From Lingula anatina (taxonomy: Eukaryota > Brachiopoda > Lingulata > Lingulida > Lingulidae), in NCBI RefSeq assembly GCF_001039355.2, contig NW_019775180.1, positions 557,635-596,999 of the forward strand: a DNA stretch of 39,365 bases. Reading direction: 5' to 3'. The position numbers were made by a program, and so were the translations under genes. The notes below the pieces were generated by a model, which was not told the origin of the DNA, did not search any database, and saw only the letters and a list, made by a program, of their open reading frames with translations. Shown one piece after another: positions 1 to 11,254 of this stretch (position 1 is the stretch's first letter; each line of letters opens with the position of its first letter).

Positions 1-673
1 CAGTGAAAAAAATCACAATATATATACAAATACATTCAATGACAATACAGAATGGAAACAGTAATAAGAGTATAAACAGACATGTATATAAACTACATGT
101 ATGATGTCAGTGACAACACCAACATGCACAGTTAAAATAATGACTAGAAAAAAATTAACTGACAAAACTGACATCCATATTGCTGATAATAAATACAAAC
201 ACAAACAATGCCAACACTAAAATGCACAGTAATCAAAATGACTACAAACAAATAGTGACAAAACTGACATACACAGTGCTCACAATAAATACAAACATAA
301 ACAGTAACGACACAAACATACACTGTGATCACAAAAAATACAAACCCAAACACTGACAAAACAAACATGCACAGTAATGATTATGGTTATATACAAACAG
401 AAGGACAAACAGACTTTAACAGTGATCAAAATTATATGAAGACATTCAGTAACAATACAGAACAGACACAGCAAAAAGAATATTAACAGACACATAGAGA
501 TACATAAGATAAACAAACACACAGGGATACAGTGACAAAACAATCATGCAGAGTAATAGTAAAGATTACAAACAAATAGAGTGACAAAGCTGACATACAC
601 AGTACTCACAATAAATAAAAACAAGCACAGTCAAAAGACAGACATACAGACAGTGTACAGTGGCAACAGTAAT
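1..673. repeat. Complex satellite, left block
   Basis: Degenerate tandem repeat built from short phrases such as CAGTGACAACAC, CACAATAAATACAAAC and CATTCAGTAACAATACAG. The plus strand is rich in A and C, so the minus strand is stop-poor. The same unit continues at 5677 in the same orientation, so this is one array interrupted by the 677-5676 element. No gene is seen. Confidence 0.85.
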
Positions 674-679
674 GTTAGC

Positions 680-793
680 GTTAGCGTATTATATGATGGG
701 CTAGGGGATTTTGCCAATAGAGGGGTTAGTGTGAGAGCTAGTTTATTTTCATACCACTTGGTATGTATTCCCACTCACAATATGATGATGTAG
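680..793 (+). repeat. Left terminal inverted repeat
   Basis: Aligns over its full length, with scattered mismatches and small gaps, to the reverse complement of 5559-5675. It begins GTTAGCGTATTAT and ends at ATGATGTAG. Confidence 0.8.
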
Positions 794-2389
794 AGGTATG
801 ACCCTTTTAAGCTCAAGAAGTAGGGGTAAACTTACAGTTAATAGCAATGAATTTATTTTGTTTAGGTGTTATCTTGTGTGTGTGTGTGTGTGTGTGTTGT
901 TTTAAGGAATCGCACATATAATATGAGAACCGAATAACTGAAATGAGTTGAAACAGCATTAGAAGGAGCAGATTTGTGCACTGTATAAATTAACGTTATT
1001 ATTTATAAGCATTTTCACATGATTATTTTAAAATGAATGTTTGATAAAGATAACGTTTCAGGGTATTGACTTTGGCAACTGAGGAAGTGGGGAGGGGGGG
1101 GGTCATTGTACTGAGCTGGCGCAATGCCAACATACATGTATATGCATGTAATTAATTTTATTCATTTCCACATATAATATAAATGGGCAAAACAATCCAC
1201 ATCATTATACATATTATAAAATGAATATTATATTATTTATAAATGGGCAAAACAATCTGCACAATCAAAATATAGGCCTACATGTTACATTAACCAAGTT
1301 TATAGGCTACAAGTTGGGAATTAACGATGTTGTCAGGGGAATTAGTACGAGTACCCCCCCCCCCTCCCCGTTAATTTATTCTTTTGTAGTTGAAATTGTT
1401 AGTTACATCTATGAACTTAGATAATCTGAGGATACATGAAATTAAATGGCTTAATTACACTTTACTAATCAATTTCAAATGAATAACATGCAGTGGCAGA
1501 TTTAGGGCCAGGTGTGTGTTGGGTCCCGACTCCCCCCTTCGATGTCTGTAAAAAAATAACATTATGTTGAGAAAAGTGGGAACAGTGTGGGTTGATTTGT
1601 CCCATATATATAGTTTATAATGATTAACCTGTTAATTGTTTCTTGGCACCGATTTGTATATTTGATGCTAGTCCAGGAAGCAAAAAAGATATAACTGTTA
1701 TTCTGCTAATTTATTGCCCACCAATGAAGTAGAATTAAACAATTTAATTGATCCATTCTTACCAAGACAAATGTTCAAAGCAAAAATATAGTGGTATGCT
1801 CAGATGCTTTATTTACTACTTTTAAAATGTACATGTAGTTCTGTCTCATTTTTGTACTAGGTACCTAGCAATCTCTCAGGACGTATAAATGTTTAATCAA
1901 AATCAAATCAAAATCAGAGATTCAATATGAAAGACATTTGTTGTAGATGGATATTTTTTCTTTTGTTTAAACACTCCTTTTTGTTAATTCAATTTTGTTT
2001 TGGTGTTTTTTCCTGTTAGGAATCCTGTAACTTAGATTGTAGAAGTGAATAATTTGTTCACTGGATGCTGTTTTACTGAGCCACGCATATATTATCCACC
2101 GAGCCTAAACCTGTGAAACATTGGGTCAGGAGTTTTGCACATGCATGCTCGCTATTAAGCAATGTCGTTGGTTACCAAATAATAGCAAAAACTAAATAAG
2201 TGTATTCCCCCCCCCCCCAAAAAAAACAAAAAAACAAAAATACATTTATTCACATAAGTCTTATAATACTTTTAGCATAACTATGTCACCCACAGAAAAA
2301 ATAGTTTGAAAAAAAAAAGGAAGAAAAAGATACAGTTTATAAAGAAAGTTTAAATAAATCTCCGTCATGGCATATATTACACATACATA

Positions 2390-2391
<2 letters not shown>
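794..2391. other. Non-coding interior, no gene seen
   Basis: AT-rich DNA with a (GT)n tract at about 874-897, C tracts at 1354-1364 and about 2207-2217, and a GGCAGATTTAGG motif at 1495 like the MITE-end motif seen elsewhere in the window. The short frames present have no recognisable domain or supported splice structure. Confidence 0.5.

Positions 2392-2429
<38 letters not shown>
2392..2429. repeat. (TA)n microsatellite
   Basis: Uninterrupted TA dinucleotides for about 38 bp. Confidence 0.95.
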
Positions 2430-2432
<3 letters not shown>

Positions 2433-2627
2433 TTTATATTTTACATTGAATACATTGTAAACAACTTGGACAAATATAACAAATTCTATTTTACCACCAA
2501 AATGGTGGTTCTTGCAATTATTCTGGAATCTGTGCTTGCCACTAAACCATATGTGACCTTCAATCTTCACAGATGATTAACCTCTGATAATCTCTTAAGA
2601 GATGGGGGAAACACTCTAAATTATTAG

Positions 2628-2840
2628 TACCACCAGCATGTATGCTGGCAATACTCATGGTTTTAGTGACACTCGTTTGAATGCGCCCTTGTCATAATTT
2701 TTGAAAATTCAGTGCTAAATATCTCTCAAACCGAAGGAATTATGGGAAAAATTACTATAGAAGTCTGACCAAAAGTCATGTGGAGATTCCAAATATGCCC
2801 TTAGATTTTACTTTCGACCTTTATTTCAGGGTCAAACAGG
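2628..2840 (+). mobile_element. Hairpin-ended family, truncated copy
   Basis: Starts TACCACCAGC with the perfect stem CCAGCAT-GT-ATGCTGG, then runs parallel to 31736 onward, including ACCGAAGGAATTATGGGAAA and a downstream GGTCAAAC. The GC-rich tag that follows the hairpin in longer copies is deleted. No internal tandem repeats remain. It lies nested in the 677-5676 element. Confidence 0.75.
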
Positions 2841-3900
2841 CTCTTAGGTGCGTGTACTGCAGGTAATAAAGAGACCTTCGATTTGGAACTGGAAAAAATT
2901 TTGCAAACCACCCAAAATTAATTTTATTTTAATTAAGAATTTAACTGTATTCCTGATTCTCATAAAATTAACTAAGAGGGCTCTGGCATAACTTAAGTGG
3001 CTCTTTTACTTCACTTGCACAGTTTTGTTCAGATCTTAAATAATTTTTCCCACAATTATATAAAAATGGAGACATAAATACAGTACAGTATTATACCCTT
3101 AATTCAGATGCTAGTGCACATGACTTTTTAACAAGTCCATCATCCAGACACCACTTTCAAAAATATATCAACAGCATCCCATTTGCACTCTATACAAAGG
3201 GTAATAATACAAACATATAAAAAGATGTAATGGAACCTCCACAGTTAATGCAAAATTTTGAACCAATGTTCTTCATATATAATATTTGATATAAGTGTAT
3301 GGCAGTATATAATAATAACACAATTTCCAGGATTTGGTAGTAGTAGCCTCTTACAGAATTATACTGGATCCATTATCATTTCTGCATTAAATAAAGACAT
3401 TGCAGTTATAATCACTGGGCCAGTTAAGATTCCCTTTTGCACTTGTACAATTAAAAAAACTGTCACAAGTGTTGCATTATGACAAAATTAACCTGCTCTT
3501 ATGCCCAATAGGTATTATTTTGAAATGCCTTTTGTCTGCAACAACTGAAAATCACGAAAAAGATACTATTAGTTATTAGCATTAATCATCAAACCAAAGG
3601 GATAACACAGCGACATGTTTTTATGTGTCAAAAACTGTGAGATCCTTAAAGGCTTTCTCTGGGCATAGTAAACTTTTAAGCAATTTAATGAATTTGCCAA
3701 CTTAATCCATAAATTTAAATATTAATGCATTTCTTGAAAATAAATAAGAATACACATTACGTCTTTCTTAGAATTACATTTTTGGTATTTTAAATGTAAC
3801 ATCCAACTCTTACTTGTAAATTAAAATATCTCAATTCTCATTATTATTATTATTATTTTGACAAAATTAAATTCCATATTCATACCAATATTTCTTAAAA
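2841..3900. other. Non-coding, no feature resolved
   Basis: AT-rich with an (ATT)n tract near 3840. Downstream of the minus-strand gene candidate, so it could include a 3' untranslated region or further introns. No additional exon with good borders was found. Confidence 0.4.
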
Positions 3901-4787
3901 TCAGAATAAATATAGCTTAAGCACTAAAAAGTCTTGTGGGAGATCTTTGGTGTTTTGTCCAATCCATATTCCAACAGGTGCTCCACTGCCTGAATAAAAA
4001 ATAAAAAATGATAACAAAATTACTATTAATATACCAGGAAAAAAGGAACATCCCTACACAATGTTTTAATGTATATATACAAATGTGTCTATACAAAGTT
4101 AATTTTGTTGTTCAATACATTATAGATAAGTTGTTGTTGTTGTTAATACTTCTATCATTATTATATTTATCAATTCTAACCAAATGTCATGATTTTCCAT
4201 GTGACATTTAATGTTGTCATTTTATTGCACTTTGTTATGATTCTTACCTTCTTACCCCTGTTGCTAATCATAATATCCAGATAACTGTCAATTACCTAAA
4301 ACATAAAGCATGTAACAGTTATATATTTCATATTAAAAAAATCAAACAGCAGAAAGAGAGATTAACATCTTCATAGGTTGAGTACATAGTAATCAGTAAC
4401 AAGGCAAATGCTGTAAGGCATAATTTGAGTCCATGTAGCTCATTTTAACAATAGATATAGATGTGATTCTTATATTTTACCTGTGTAACAAAACTGTTTA
4501 CGTACTTTATCAGCAAGCATCCCATTAAAAGATGTTATGCTATCATGTGTAATATGATGGGACTCGATGTTCTTTCCAAGTGTTATGTTGGTGCTTTGTG
4601 GAATGACAGCATCTTCAATGATAACTTAAAACTTTTATAATTTCAAAGTGGAGAAAACATTTGTTATATTTATAATATAAAAATATGATTGATTATGGTA
4701 TTCATTTTAAAATAACACTTATCTTACAAATTGCACCATTCCATAATACATTAAACTGTTCTCCTAACTCAAATGTACAGCAAGCAA
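3901..4787 (-). CDS. Candidate four-exon spliced gene, unknown product
   Basis: Four minus-strand segments have splice-like borders and one continuous frame. Exon 1 is 4728-4787 (acceptor after a T-rich tract ending CTGAG, donor GTAAGA). Exon 2 is 4506-4624 (weaker acceptor, donor GTACGT). Exon 3 is 4256-4295 (acceptor TTTTAG, donor GTAAGA; a second donor would end it at 4248). Exon 4 is 3901-3989 (acceptor TTTTATTCAG) and ends in TGA. Joined in phase they give about 101 codons without a stop, notable in such AT-rich DNA; segments read FELGEQFNVLWNGAI, GKNIESHHITHDS and GAPVGIWIGQNTKDLPQDF. I recognise no family. The 5' exon with a start codon was not found, so the model is partial. Alternative joins (donor at 4481 or 4248) change the frame and need a frameshift or a different tail. 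It lies between the TIRs and could be a captured host gene fragment or a decayed transposase. Confidence 0.35.
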
Positions 4788-4944
4788 CTCAGAAAAAAAT
4801 AATTAAAAATAAGAATAAAAATTATGGTCTGCAGTAATATGATTATTACAAAATCCGCAGATAAAATTGACCAACTTTGAATATCGGGTGTCAGTTTGTC
4901 ACCATTGACCATGAAAAACAACTAGATGGCTACACTTGTAGACT

Positions 4945-5270
4945 ATGAAGAAGAAACTGAACTGGCAAACAATTTATGAACAGATAGAATTTAAAAAAGC
5001 AACTCTAGTTTTTAAATCATTAAAAGGACATTCACCAAAATACATCAGGGACTTACTGGGTACATGTACCAGTACTACGACCATGGACCATGGACAGACA
5101 GAATCATCTGATTACGTAATAAGGGAAATCTCTGGCAGACATAAAGACACAATTAAGGCCCAATATGGGCTTTGGATGAAATTGGAATTGCTTTAACTCT
5201 CAAATTAAAAACTCCAAAGACTTGGATACTTTAAAAATATTTTTAAAAAATCAAAAGTATAAAGTATAAA
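4945..5270 (+). pseudogene. LINE ORF2 C-terminal fragment
   Basis: Translation begins LNWQTIYEQIEFKKATLVFK followed by GHSPKYIRDLL, the pattern L-W-x-R/E-I-x-F-K-x-x-L-V-x-K-x-L-x-G-x-x-P-x-Y-I typical of the region after the RT domain in CR1/L2/Jockey-like non-LTR retrotransposons. After a frameshift, NWNCFNSQIKNSKDLDTLK matches the usual following segment (WN-x-L-P, then F-K). A TG-rich tail follows. It lacks RT and endonuclease and is a dead 5'-truncated copy nested in the 677-5676 element, antisense to the spliced-gene candidate. Confidence 0.65.
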
Positions 5271-5292
5271 TCTATTATATATATAATATATA

Positions 5293-5321
5293 TGTGTGTG
5301 TGTGTGTGTGTATGTGTGTGT
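5293..5321. repeat. (TG)n microsatellite
   Basis: TG dinucleotides with one TA interruption, following the LINE tail. A second, AC-type tract lies near 5460-5478. Confidence 0.9.
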
Positions 5322-5558
5322 AAGATAAATGTATACACATACCGTATCAAGCTAAACGTGCAAAGAATTCTTTGTCCAAGTGGAAATTAACTAACACCAG
5401 TCTTGCAACTTCAAAAATAAAAGTGATCACTAGATTTATCTCTATCTTTCGCACGCACGTGCACACACACACACACACTCACATGAAAACACGTAAACAT
5501 AAATCTAAAGAGCGACCTTCATTGCTGTTAAATTTACAGGCTATATTCAGGTTAATGT

Positions 5559-5675
5559 CTACGTCATCATATTGTGAGTGGGAAAACAGTGCACCAAATG
5601 GTATAAAAAATAACTAGTTCTCACACGAAGCCCTCTATTGGCAAAATCCCCTAGCCAATCTTATAATATGCTAAC
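5559..5675 (-). repeat. Right terminal inverted repeat
   Basis: Reverse complement of 680-793 with scattered differences. It ends GCTAAC next to the resumed satellite. Confidence 0.8.
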
Positions 5676-5676
5676 C

Positions 5677-8376
5677 GTTCAACATAATGAGAATGAACAC
5701 AAACAAAAAGAGTGAAAAGGAAGTTGTACACAGTCATCACAATATATATATACAAACACATTCAATAACAATACAGAATAGATACAGCAAACATAAAATA
5801 AACAAACACAAAAGCATACAGTTACAAAACCATCATGCACAGTAGTAATAATGAATATAAACAGAGTGACAATCTGACATACACAGTGATCAAAATATTA
5901 ACATATACAGTGATAATAGTAGCATGCATCACAATGAGAATGAAAACAAGGAAAAAGAGTGAAAACATAGCTGTAAAAAGTCATCACAATATATATAAAA
6001 ACATTCAGTAACAATACAGAATAGACACAGCAGACAGAATATAAACAGATACAAAGAGATACATAAGATAAATAAACAAACAGGGATACAGTGACAACAC
6101 AATCATGTAGAGTAATAGTAAAGATTACAAACAAATAGACTGACAAAATTGACATATACAGTGCTCACAATAAATACAAACACGAACAGTGACAACACAA
6201 ACATGCACAGTAATCAAAATAAAAGAGTGAAGACAAAGTCATACACAGTCATCACAATATATACAAACACATTCAGTAACAATACAGAATAGACACAGCA
6301 AACAGAATATGAACAGACACATAGACGTACAGTGACAATTTTACACCGTCATGCAGAGTAATAGTAATGATTACAAACAAATAGAGTGACAAAACTGACA
6401 TACACAATACTCACAATAAATAGAAACATCAACAGTAACAACACCAAAAAACACAGTAATCAAAATAAATACAAATAAACACAGTCCCAGTACAGACATA
6501 CACAGTAATTAGAAACAAATTTCACATGTACAGTGACAACAGTAATGTTCAACGTAATGAGAATAAACACAAGGAAAAAGAGTGAAAACGAAATCGTACA
6601 CAGTCATCTCAATATGAACAAACACATTCAGTAATAATACAGAATAGACATAGCAAACAATATAAACAGACATATAGATATACAGTGACAACAACATCAT
6701 GCAGAGTAATAATAATGAATAAAAAAGAAATAAGAGTGACAAAACTGACGTACATAGTGCTCACAATAAATACAAACACAAACAGTAACGACACCAACAA
6801 ACACAGTAATCAAAATAAATACAAACAAATAGTCAAAATACAGACATACACAGTGATTAAATAAAATTTGAAATGTATAGTGACAACAGTTACGTTCACC
6901 ATAATGAAAATAAACACAAGGAAAAAGAGTAAAAAACATAGCCGTACACAGTCATCACAATGTATACAAACACATTCAGTAACAATACAAAATAGACACA
7001 GCAGCAGAATATAAACAGACACACACACATATAGTAAATAACATCATCATGCAGAGTAAAAGTAAAGATTATAAACAAATAGAGTGAGAAAACAAATAGA
7101 CACAGTGGTCACCATAAATACAAACACGAACAGTGACAACACAAATTAAATACAAACAAATTAAAGCAATCAAATTAAATACAAACAAACACAGTCAAAA
7201 TATAAACATACACAGTGATCATAATAAATATTGATGTGTACAGTGACAAGAGTAATGTTCACCGTAATGAGAATGATCAAAAGGAAAAAGAGTGAAAACA
7301 AAGTTGTAGACAGTCATCACAATATATACAAATACATTCAGTAACAATACAGAATAGACACAGCAAACATAAGATAAACAAACACACAGGCATATAGTGA
7401 CAACACCATCGTGCAGAGTAATAATAATTATTACGAAGAAATAGAGTTACAAACTGACATACACAGTGATTAAAATAAATATTAACATGTACAGTGATAA
7501 TAGTAGCATGAACTGCAATGAGAATGAACACAAGGAAAAAGAGTGAAAACATAGCAGTAAATAGTCATCACAATATACATAAACACATTCAGTAACAATA
7601 CAGAATAGACACAGCAGACATTATAAACAGACACATAGATATACATAAGATAAACAAACACGCAGGGATACACACTTACAACACAATCATGCAGAGTAAT
7701 AGTAAAGATTACAAACAAATAGTGACAAAACTGACATACACAGTGCTCACAATAAATACAAACAGGGACAGTGACAACACAAACATGCACAGTAATAAAA
7801 AAAAATAAAAACAAGCACAGTCAAAATACAGACATACACAGTGATTGGAAAAAATTTGAAGTGTACAGTGACAACTGAAAGTTCACCATAATTAGAATGA
7901 ACACAAGGAAAAAGAGTGAAAACGAAGTCGTATACAGTCATCACAATATATACAAACACATTCAGTAACAATATACACAGAATAGACACAGTAACCAGAA
8001 TATAAACAGACACATACACATACAGTGACAACACCATCATGCAGAGTAATAGTAATGATTACAAAAAAATAGAGTGACAAACCTGACATACACAGTGATC
8101 ACAATAAATACAAACAACAACATTAACAACACCAACAAACACAGTAATCAAAATAAATACAAACAAACACCATCAAAATACAGACAAACACAGTAATTAG
8201 AAAAAAATTTCACATGTACAGTGACAACAATAACAATAACAATAACGTAATGAGAATGAACACAAGGAAAAAGAGTAAAAACATAGACATGTGCACAATA
8301 ATCAAAATAAATACAAACAAACAGCCACAATACAGACATACACAGTGATCAGAATAAATTTTAACATGTACAGTGT
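5677..8376. repeat. Complex satellite, right block
   Basis: The phrase CAGTCATCACAATATATAC recurs near 5732, 5979, 6246, 6600, 6948, 7311, 7563 and 7936. Spacing is either about 350-370 bp or about 250-265 bp, so full units alternate irregularly with internally deleted ones. Each unit contains CATTCAGTAACAATACAG, AGTAATAGTAATGATTACAA and, in full units, GTACAGTGACAACAGTAATG. No gene is supported. Long minus-strand frames here are a product of composition. Confidence 0.9.
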
Positions 8377-9004
8377 TTATGCTCAATATATGTTTATTAT
8401 GTTCAATATTTGTAATATTTGTTTACATTTTTGTTCAGTGCAATTTAACAATGCTCAGTATTTGAAACGAAAATCATTACAAAATACAACTAATGTATTC
8501 CTTATTGTATTTGAAACCTCACTTGTTCTGTTCATGCTCGACATATATTTATTATAATCAGTATTTGTGCTCTTGATACTTGTGCCAAAGTGAATGTTAT
8601 TACAACTCCACATAAAATTCAATGCAGTATTTCTGCTAAACATGTATTTTGACACTGAGAAAATCAAATTGAATCTGTGCCAAACAGGTGTCCATTGCAT
8701 TTTGTCATAATAATAATCCTTATTTATCTAATGTTGATTACACTAATGAACTGCATATCTGGTTAATTTTATAGCAGCTTTTTATTTACTTTTTTATTTT
8801 CACAGTAGGTTGCATTGTATATACTCTTGTTAATAATGCACCTGCTCTATGTAAAGTATATATCATTTTCCACATTTTTGTTCAATATATTTGATGTTGA
8901 ATAGGACATTTACATGATAGTATTTTCATTACTGCAACAAAATTTGAGAAAAAGTTTTAAGCATAAAAGTGCAATTATTTCATCTGTGAACAAATTGTAC
9001 AAAA
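8377..9004. other. AT-rich spacer, no gene recognised
   Basis: Begins where the satellite ends. It contains repeated TTGTTCAATATAT/TTTTTGTTCAGT phrases, suggesting an old low-copy repeat. One 82-codon minus frame (8455-8700) has no known motif. Confidence 0.4.
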
Positions 9005-9311
9005 CTACAGGACATCCTCATCATTTGCTTCTTCAGAGTCCTTGTCAATTTCAACACAAGTCCAGTGAAACCACTTATCACACATTAAACACAATATGCT
9101 ATATGCTTCTTTATCTTCAGCATTTTCTATACATTTACTCTTGCAAATTTTACATATGTACACTGGGGTTTTTCTGGTTTTTGTTTTCACAGACTTCTTT
9201 GCTTTTACTTCTGTACTGGTAGAAACTAGTGCCCTGTCATGATTGTTGGATTCGATTCTGCTTTTCAAAATACGCCTAGATATCAACTCACCTACGGTAA
9301 GTCTATTTAAC
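9005..9311 (-). pseudogene. C-terminal PHD-type zinc finger segment of a split YqaJ/PHD gene
   Basis: Minus frame open from the DIRS end (9317) to a TAG at 9005. A basic linker (KAKKSVKTKTRKTP) precedes YICKICKSKC, then LCLMCDKWFHWTCVEID: C-x2-C, C-x2-C and H-x2-C in PHD order with the usual aromatic before His. The last Cys pair is absent because the frame stops after an acidic tail (DSEEANDEDVL). There is no ATG, so it is an internal or 3' piece. PHD fingers bind histone tails or other peptides. A PHD after a YqaJ nuclease is, to my knowledge, a recurrent invertebrate architecture, and a YqaJ core lies on the same strand across the DIRS. Loss of the final Cys pair argues for a degenerate finger. 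Confidence 0.6.
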
Positions 9312-9317
9312 CCTCTA

Positions 9318-9360
9318 ATTCCACATCACCGTCTAGTGACGTAATAGGCTCAACATGAGA
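9318..9360 (+). repeat. DIRS inverted terminal repeat, downstream end
   Basis: Starts ATTCCACATCACCGTCTAGT and matches the reverse complement of 14048-14091 with few mismatches. Confidence 0.85.
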
Positions 9361-9498
9361 CATTCAAATGTGGTCCAGACACAACACCTTACCAGGTTTT
9401 TTGAAACCAGCAAATTAAAGGCACAAACACTATGTGTTTAATTAAATCAACATGTATTAACTGCAAAGAACAATAAACTTGTTTATCAAACAACTTGT

Positions 9499-9660
9499 AA
9501 CAGCATATTCAATGCAAAGTAGAAATTCGATCTGCACAATTTGCAGGAAACAGCTCTTAATGCACAAGTTGCAGTTATAAACAGCATATTTAAATGCTCA
9601 AAAGAACTCCATCTGGACAAATTGCAGGTAACAACTGTAACTGCACAAGTTGCAGCTTAA
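9499..9660. repeat. Two-copy ~80-bp tandem duplication in the DIRS end region
   Basis: ACAGCATATT..AATG, CTGGACAAATTGCAGG or CTGCACAATTTGCAGG, and GCACAAGTTGCAG recur at about 80-bp spacing. Diverged. It lies in the non-coding tail of the element downstream of the recombinase. Confidence 0.6.
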
Positions 9661-9718
9661 AAAGGTAAATCAAATAAAAAGTTCATAAAACAGCTCCCTA
9701 TAAATCTGAATGTCCATG

Positions 9719-10964
9719 TCAGACACCTGTGCCAGACAAAATTGCATCTGCAAACTGGCCCTGTTGAATATCTTTATCATAATATTTAGCAAATGTGCAA
9801 TCTTTAGACCAGCCTGCCATCTTCAAAATAGTGTCTAATGGCACTTTAGCAAGTTTTGCTTGTGAAGATGCTGCCCTGCGTGTGCTGTGTGGAGTAAATA
9901 TCTCCATGTCTATACCAGCCATATTCATAGTTTGCTTAATCCATCTAGATATGGTAGATTTGGCTGCTGCCTTAAATAGCTTTACAGATGTTAAAAACAA
10001 TCTTGTGATATTTCCGGGGCCGTAGCAATAGTCCGAAGGTTCAATAGTCCGAAGGTTCATTGGTCCGAATATTCACTATAGAACCTTCGGACCAATGAAC
10101 CCTTGATTAAAAAATCGATGAAAATGTTACCACTTTTCGGACCAATGAACCTTCGGACCAATGAACCTTCGGACTATCGAGATGCCCCCATATTTCCTCT
10201 TAAATGTTTGACTCTGTCCATGTATTCCATTAAGACAGTACATAAACATAATCGTCTATCTGGTGCATATGCTGTCACTGTTATTTCACCAATGTGGTGA
10301 CCTGGTCTTCACTGCCTCAGTAAATCACCATATCTAAATGTGACTTTAGACTTATTAATTGTGATGTTCCGAATGTCAATTAGATGCAACGATTGGGTTC
10401 TTTGACCTGTCAATAAAATAGTCAATGTCACTGCTTTCTTGCTCAGTTGTGAAAGATTAAGTTTTTTCACTGGTGAAAGTTTTTTGAGGTAATTCAAAAG
10501 CAAACTTGTGTCCCATATCATATTGTTCCTTGGTAATGCAGGTCTAGAAGTAAAAACTCCTCTCATCAGTCTAACCACATGAGGATGAGCACCTGCTGGA
10601 CACTTATCCACCATAATAAAAGTTGAAAGTGCTGATCTTGCTGTATTTAGAGCAGAATATCAAGTCCCATATCAAAGCAATGGGCTAAAAAATTTACAAC
10701 ATCAGTTACATTTGGTGACAAGGTATTAATGTTCCTCTCACTACAATATTGAATCCATCTGGAAATGTAAAATTCGTATTGCTTGACAGTTGTATCTCTC
10801 CATGAGGACATGACCAATTTGACAGCTGTTGGCAAAAATGCCCTGTCTTCGAAACTTTTCCTGACAATACACAAGCCATTAGCTTTAACTTTGGAAGATG
10901 ATTGGCCATGTTTTTGTGTGGGTGCCACAGCAATTCTTGATTCCTGGGAAGTAAAAAAGGACAA
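9719..10964 (-). pseudogene. DIRS tyrosine recombinase, broken
   Basis: Three frame blocks. 10647-10964 is the N-terminal core-binding region (WRDTTVKQYEFYISRWIQYC). 10309-10614 carries the first catalytic Arg in LLTGQRTQSLH (residue 72 of the block). The region to 10198 continues in a shifted frame (GEITVTAYAPDRR..EYMDRVKHLRG). 9719-10015 carries FTPHSTRRAAS (His and Arg of H-x2-R), MAGWS (Trp in the His/Trp position) and TFAKYYDK (Tyr nucleophile). The R, HxxR, W and Y residues all survive, so the copy decayed recently or slowly. Breaks are a stop after 10309, a shift between 10647 and 10614, and a MITE at 10016-10189 splitting the catalytic domain. In life it would integrate the DIRS circular DNA in the nucleus. 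Confidence 0.9.
10016..10189. mobile_element. 174-bp MITE inside the recombinase
   Basis: Bounded by the direct repeat ATATTTCC (10008-10015 and 10190-10197), an 8-bp target duplication as in hAT-like transposons. Ends are inverted (GGGGC, then after 6-7 bp ATAGTCCGAAGGTTC). The interior is short tandem and inverted copies of TTCGGACCAATGAAC. Removing the insert and one duplication copy makes the recombinase reading continuous from ..HLRG to ITRLFL... Confidence 0.85.
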
Positions 10965-10985
10965 GATATTAACATATGGCTCAAT

Positions 10986-11225
10986 TTACAAGCTGCATGA
11001 AATTAACCATACTTGAGTTGTCCAATATGGCACTACCACTATGTTACTATCCACTTGATCAAACTCAATTTTGCTTAACATCTTTCCTATTAAAGAAAAA
11101 GGTGGAAATGTATAAGCATTCATCTGTGACCAGTCAATAGACAAGGCATCCGTTGTCATAGCAAACAGATCAGGTTTCCATGATACATATTTAGGTAATT
11201 GATTATTCAGCCTTGAAGCAAACAA
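10986..11225 (-). pseudogene. DIRS linker between RNase H and recombinase
   Basis: MFASRLNNQLPKYVSWKPD and AYTFPPFSLIGKMLSKIEFD match the conserved post-RNase H segment of DIRS polyproteins (DLFASxxNxxxxxYxSWxPD .. FPPFxLI .. VPxWxTQxW). VVPYWTTQVW ends it. It has no known catalytic residues and is out of frame with its neighbours. Confidence 0.75.
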
Positions 11226-11254
11226 ATCCGTTTCTGGTAGATAAAACTGCTTAG

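Larger units (their letters stand above)
677..5676. mobile_element. 5.0-kb element with ~115-bp terminal inverted repeats
   Basis: The satellite phrase CAGTAATGTTCAACGTAATGAG, intact at about 6540, is split here. The left flank ends ..CAGTAATGTT and the right flank starts GTTCAACATAATGAG, giving a candidate 3-bp target duplication GTT (674-676 and 5677-5679). Just inside lie inverted repeats 680-793 and 5559-5675 that share GGCTAGGGGATTTTGCCAAT and CCCACTCACAATATGATGA. No DDE transposase is recognisable, so the element is probably non-autonomous, and the superfamily cannot be assigned. It contains a candidate spliced gene (3901-4787, minus), a LINE tail (4945-5270) and a hairpin-family fragment (2628-2840). 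Confidence 0.75.

Noticed and set aside
5898-8339. Many overlapping minus-strand open frames rich in Cys, Val, Phe and Tyr
   Set aside because: They lie wholly in the A/C-rich satellite, change frame from unit to unit, and follow from stop-poor composition rather than a conserved protein.
8914-9222. 102-codon plus-strand frame
   Set aside because: It is antisense to the PHD-finger frame, which has ordered zinc ligands, and itself has no domain.
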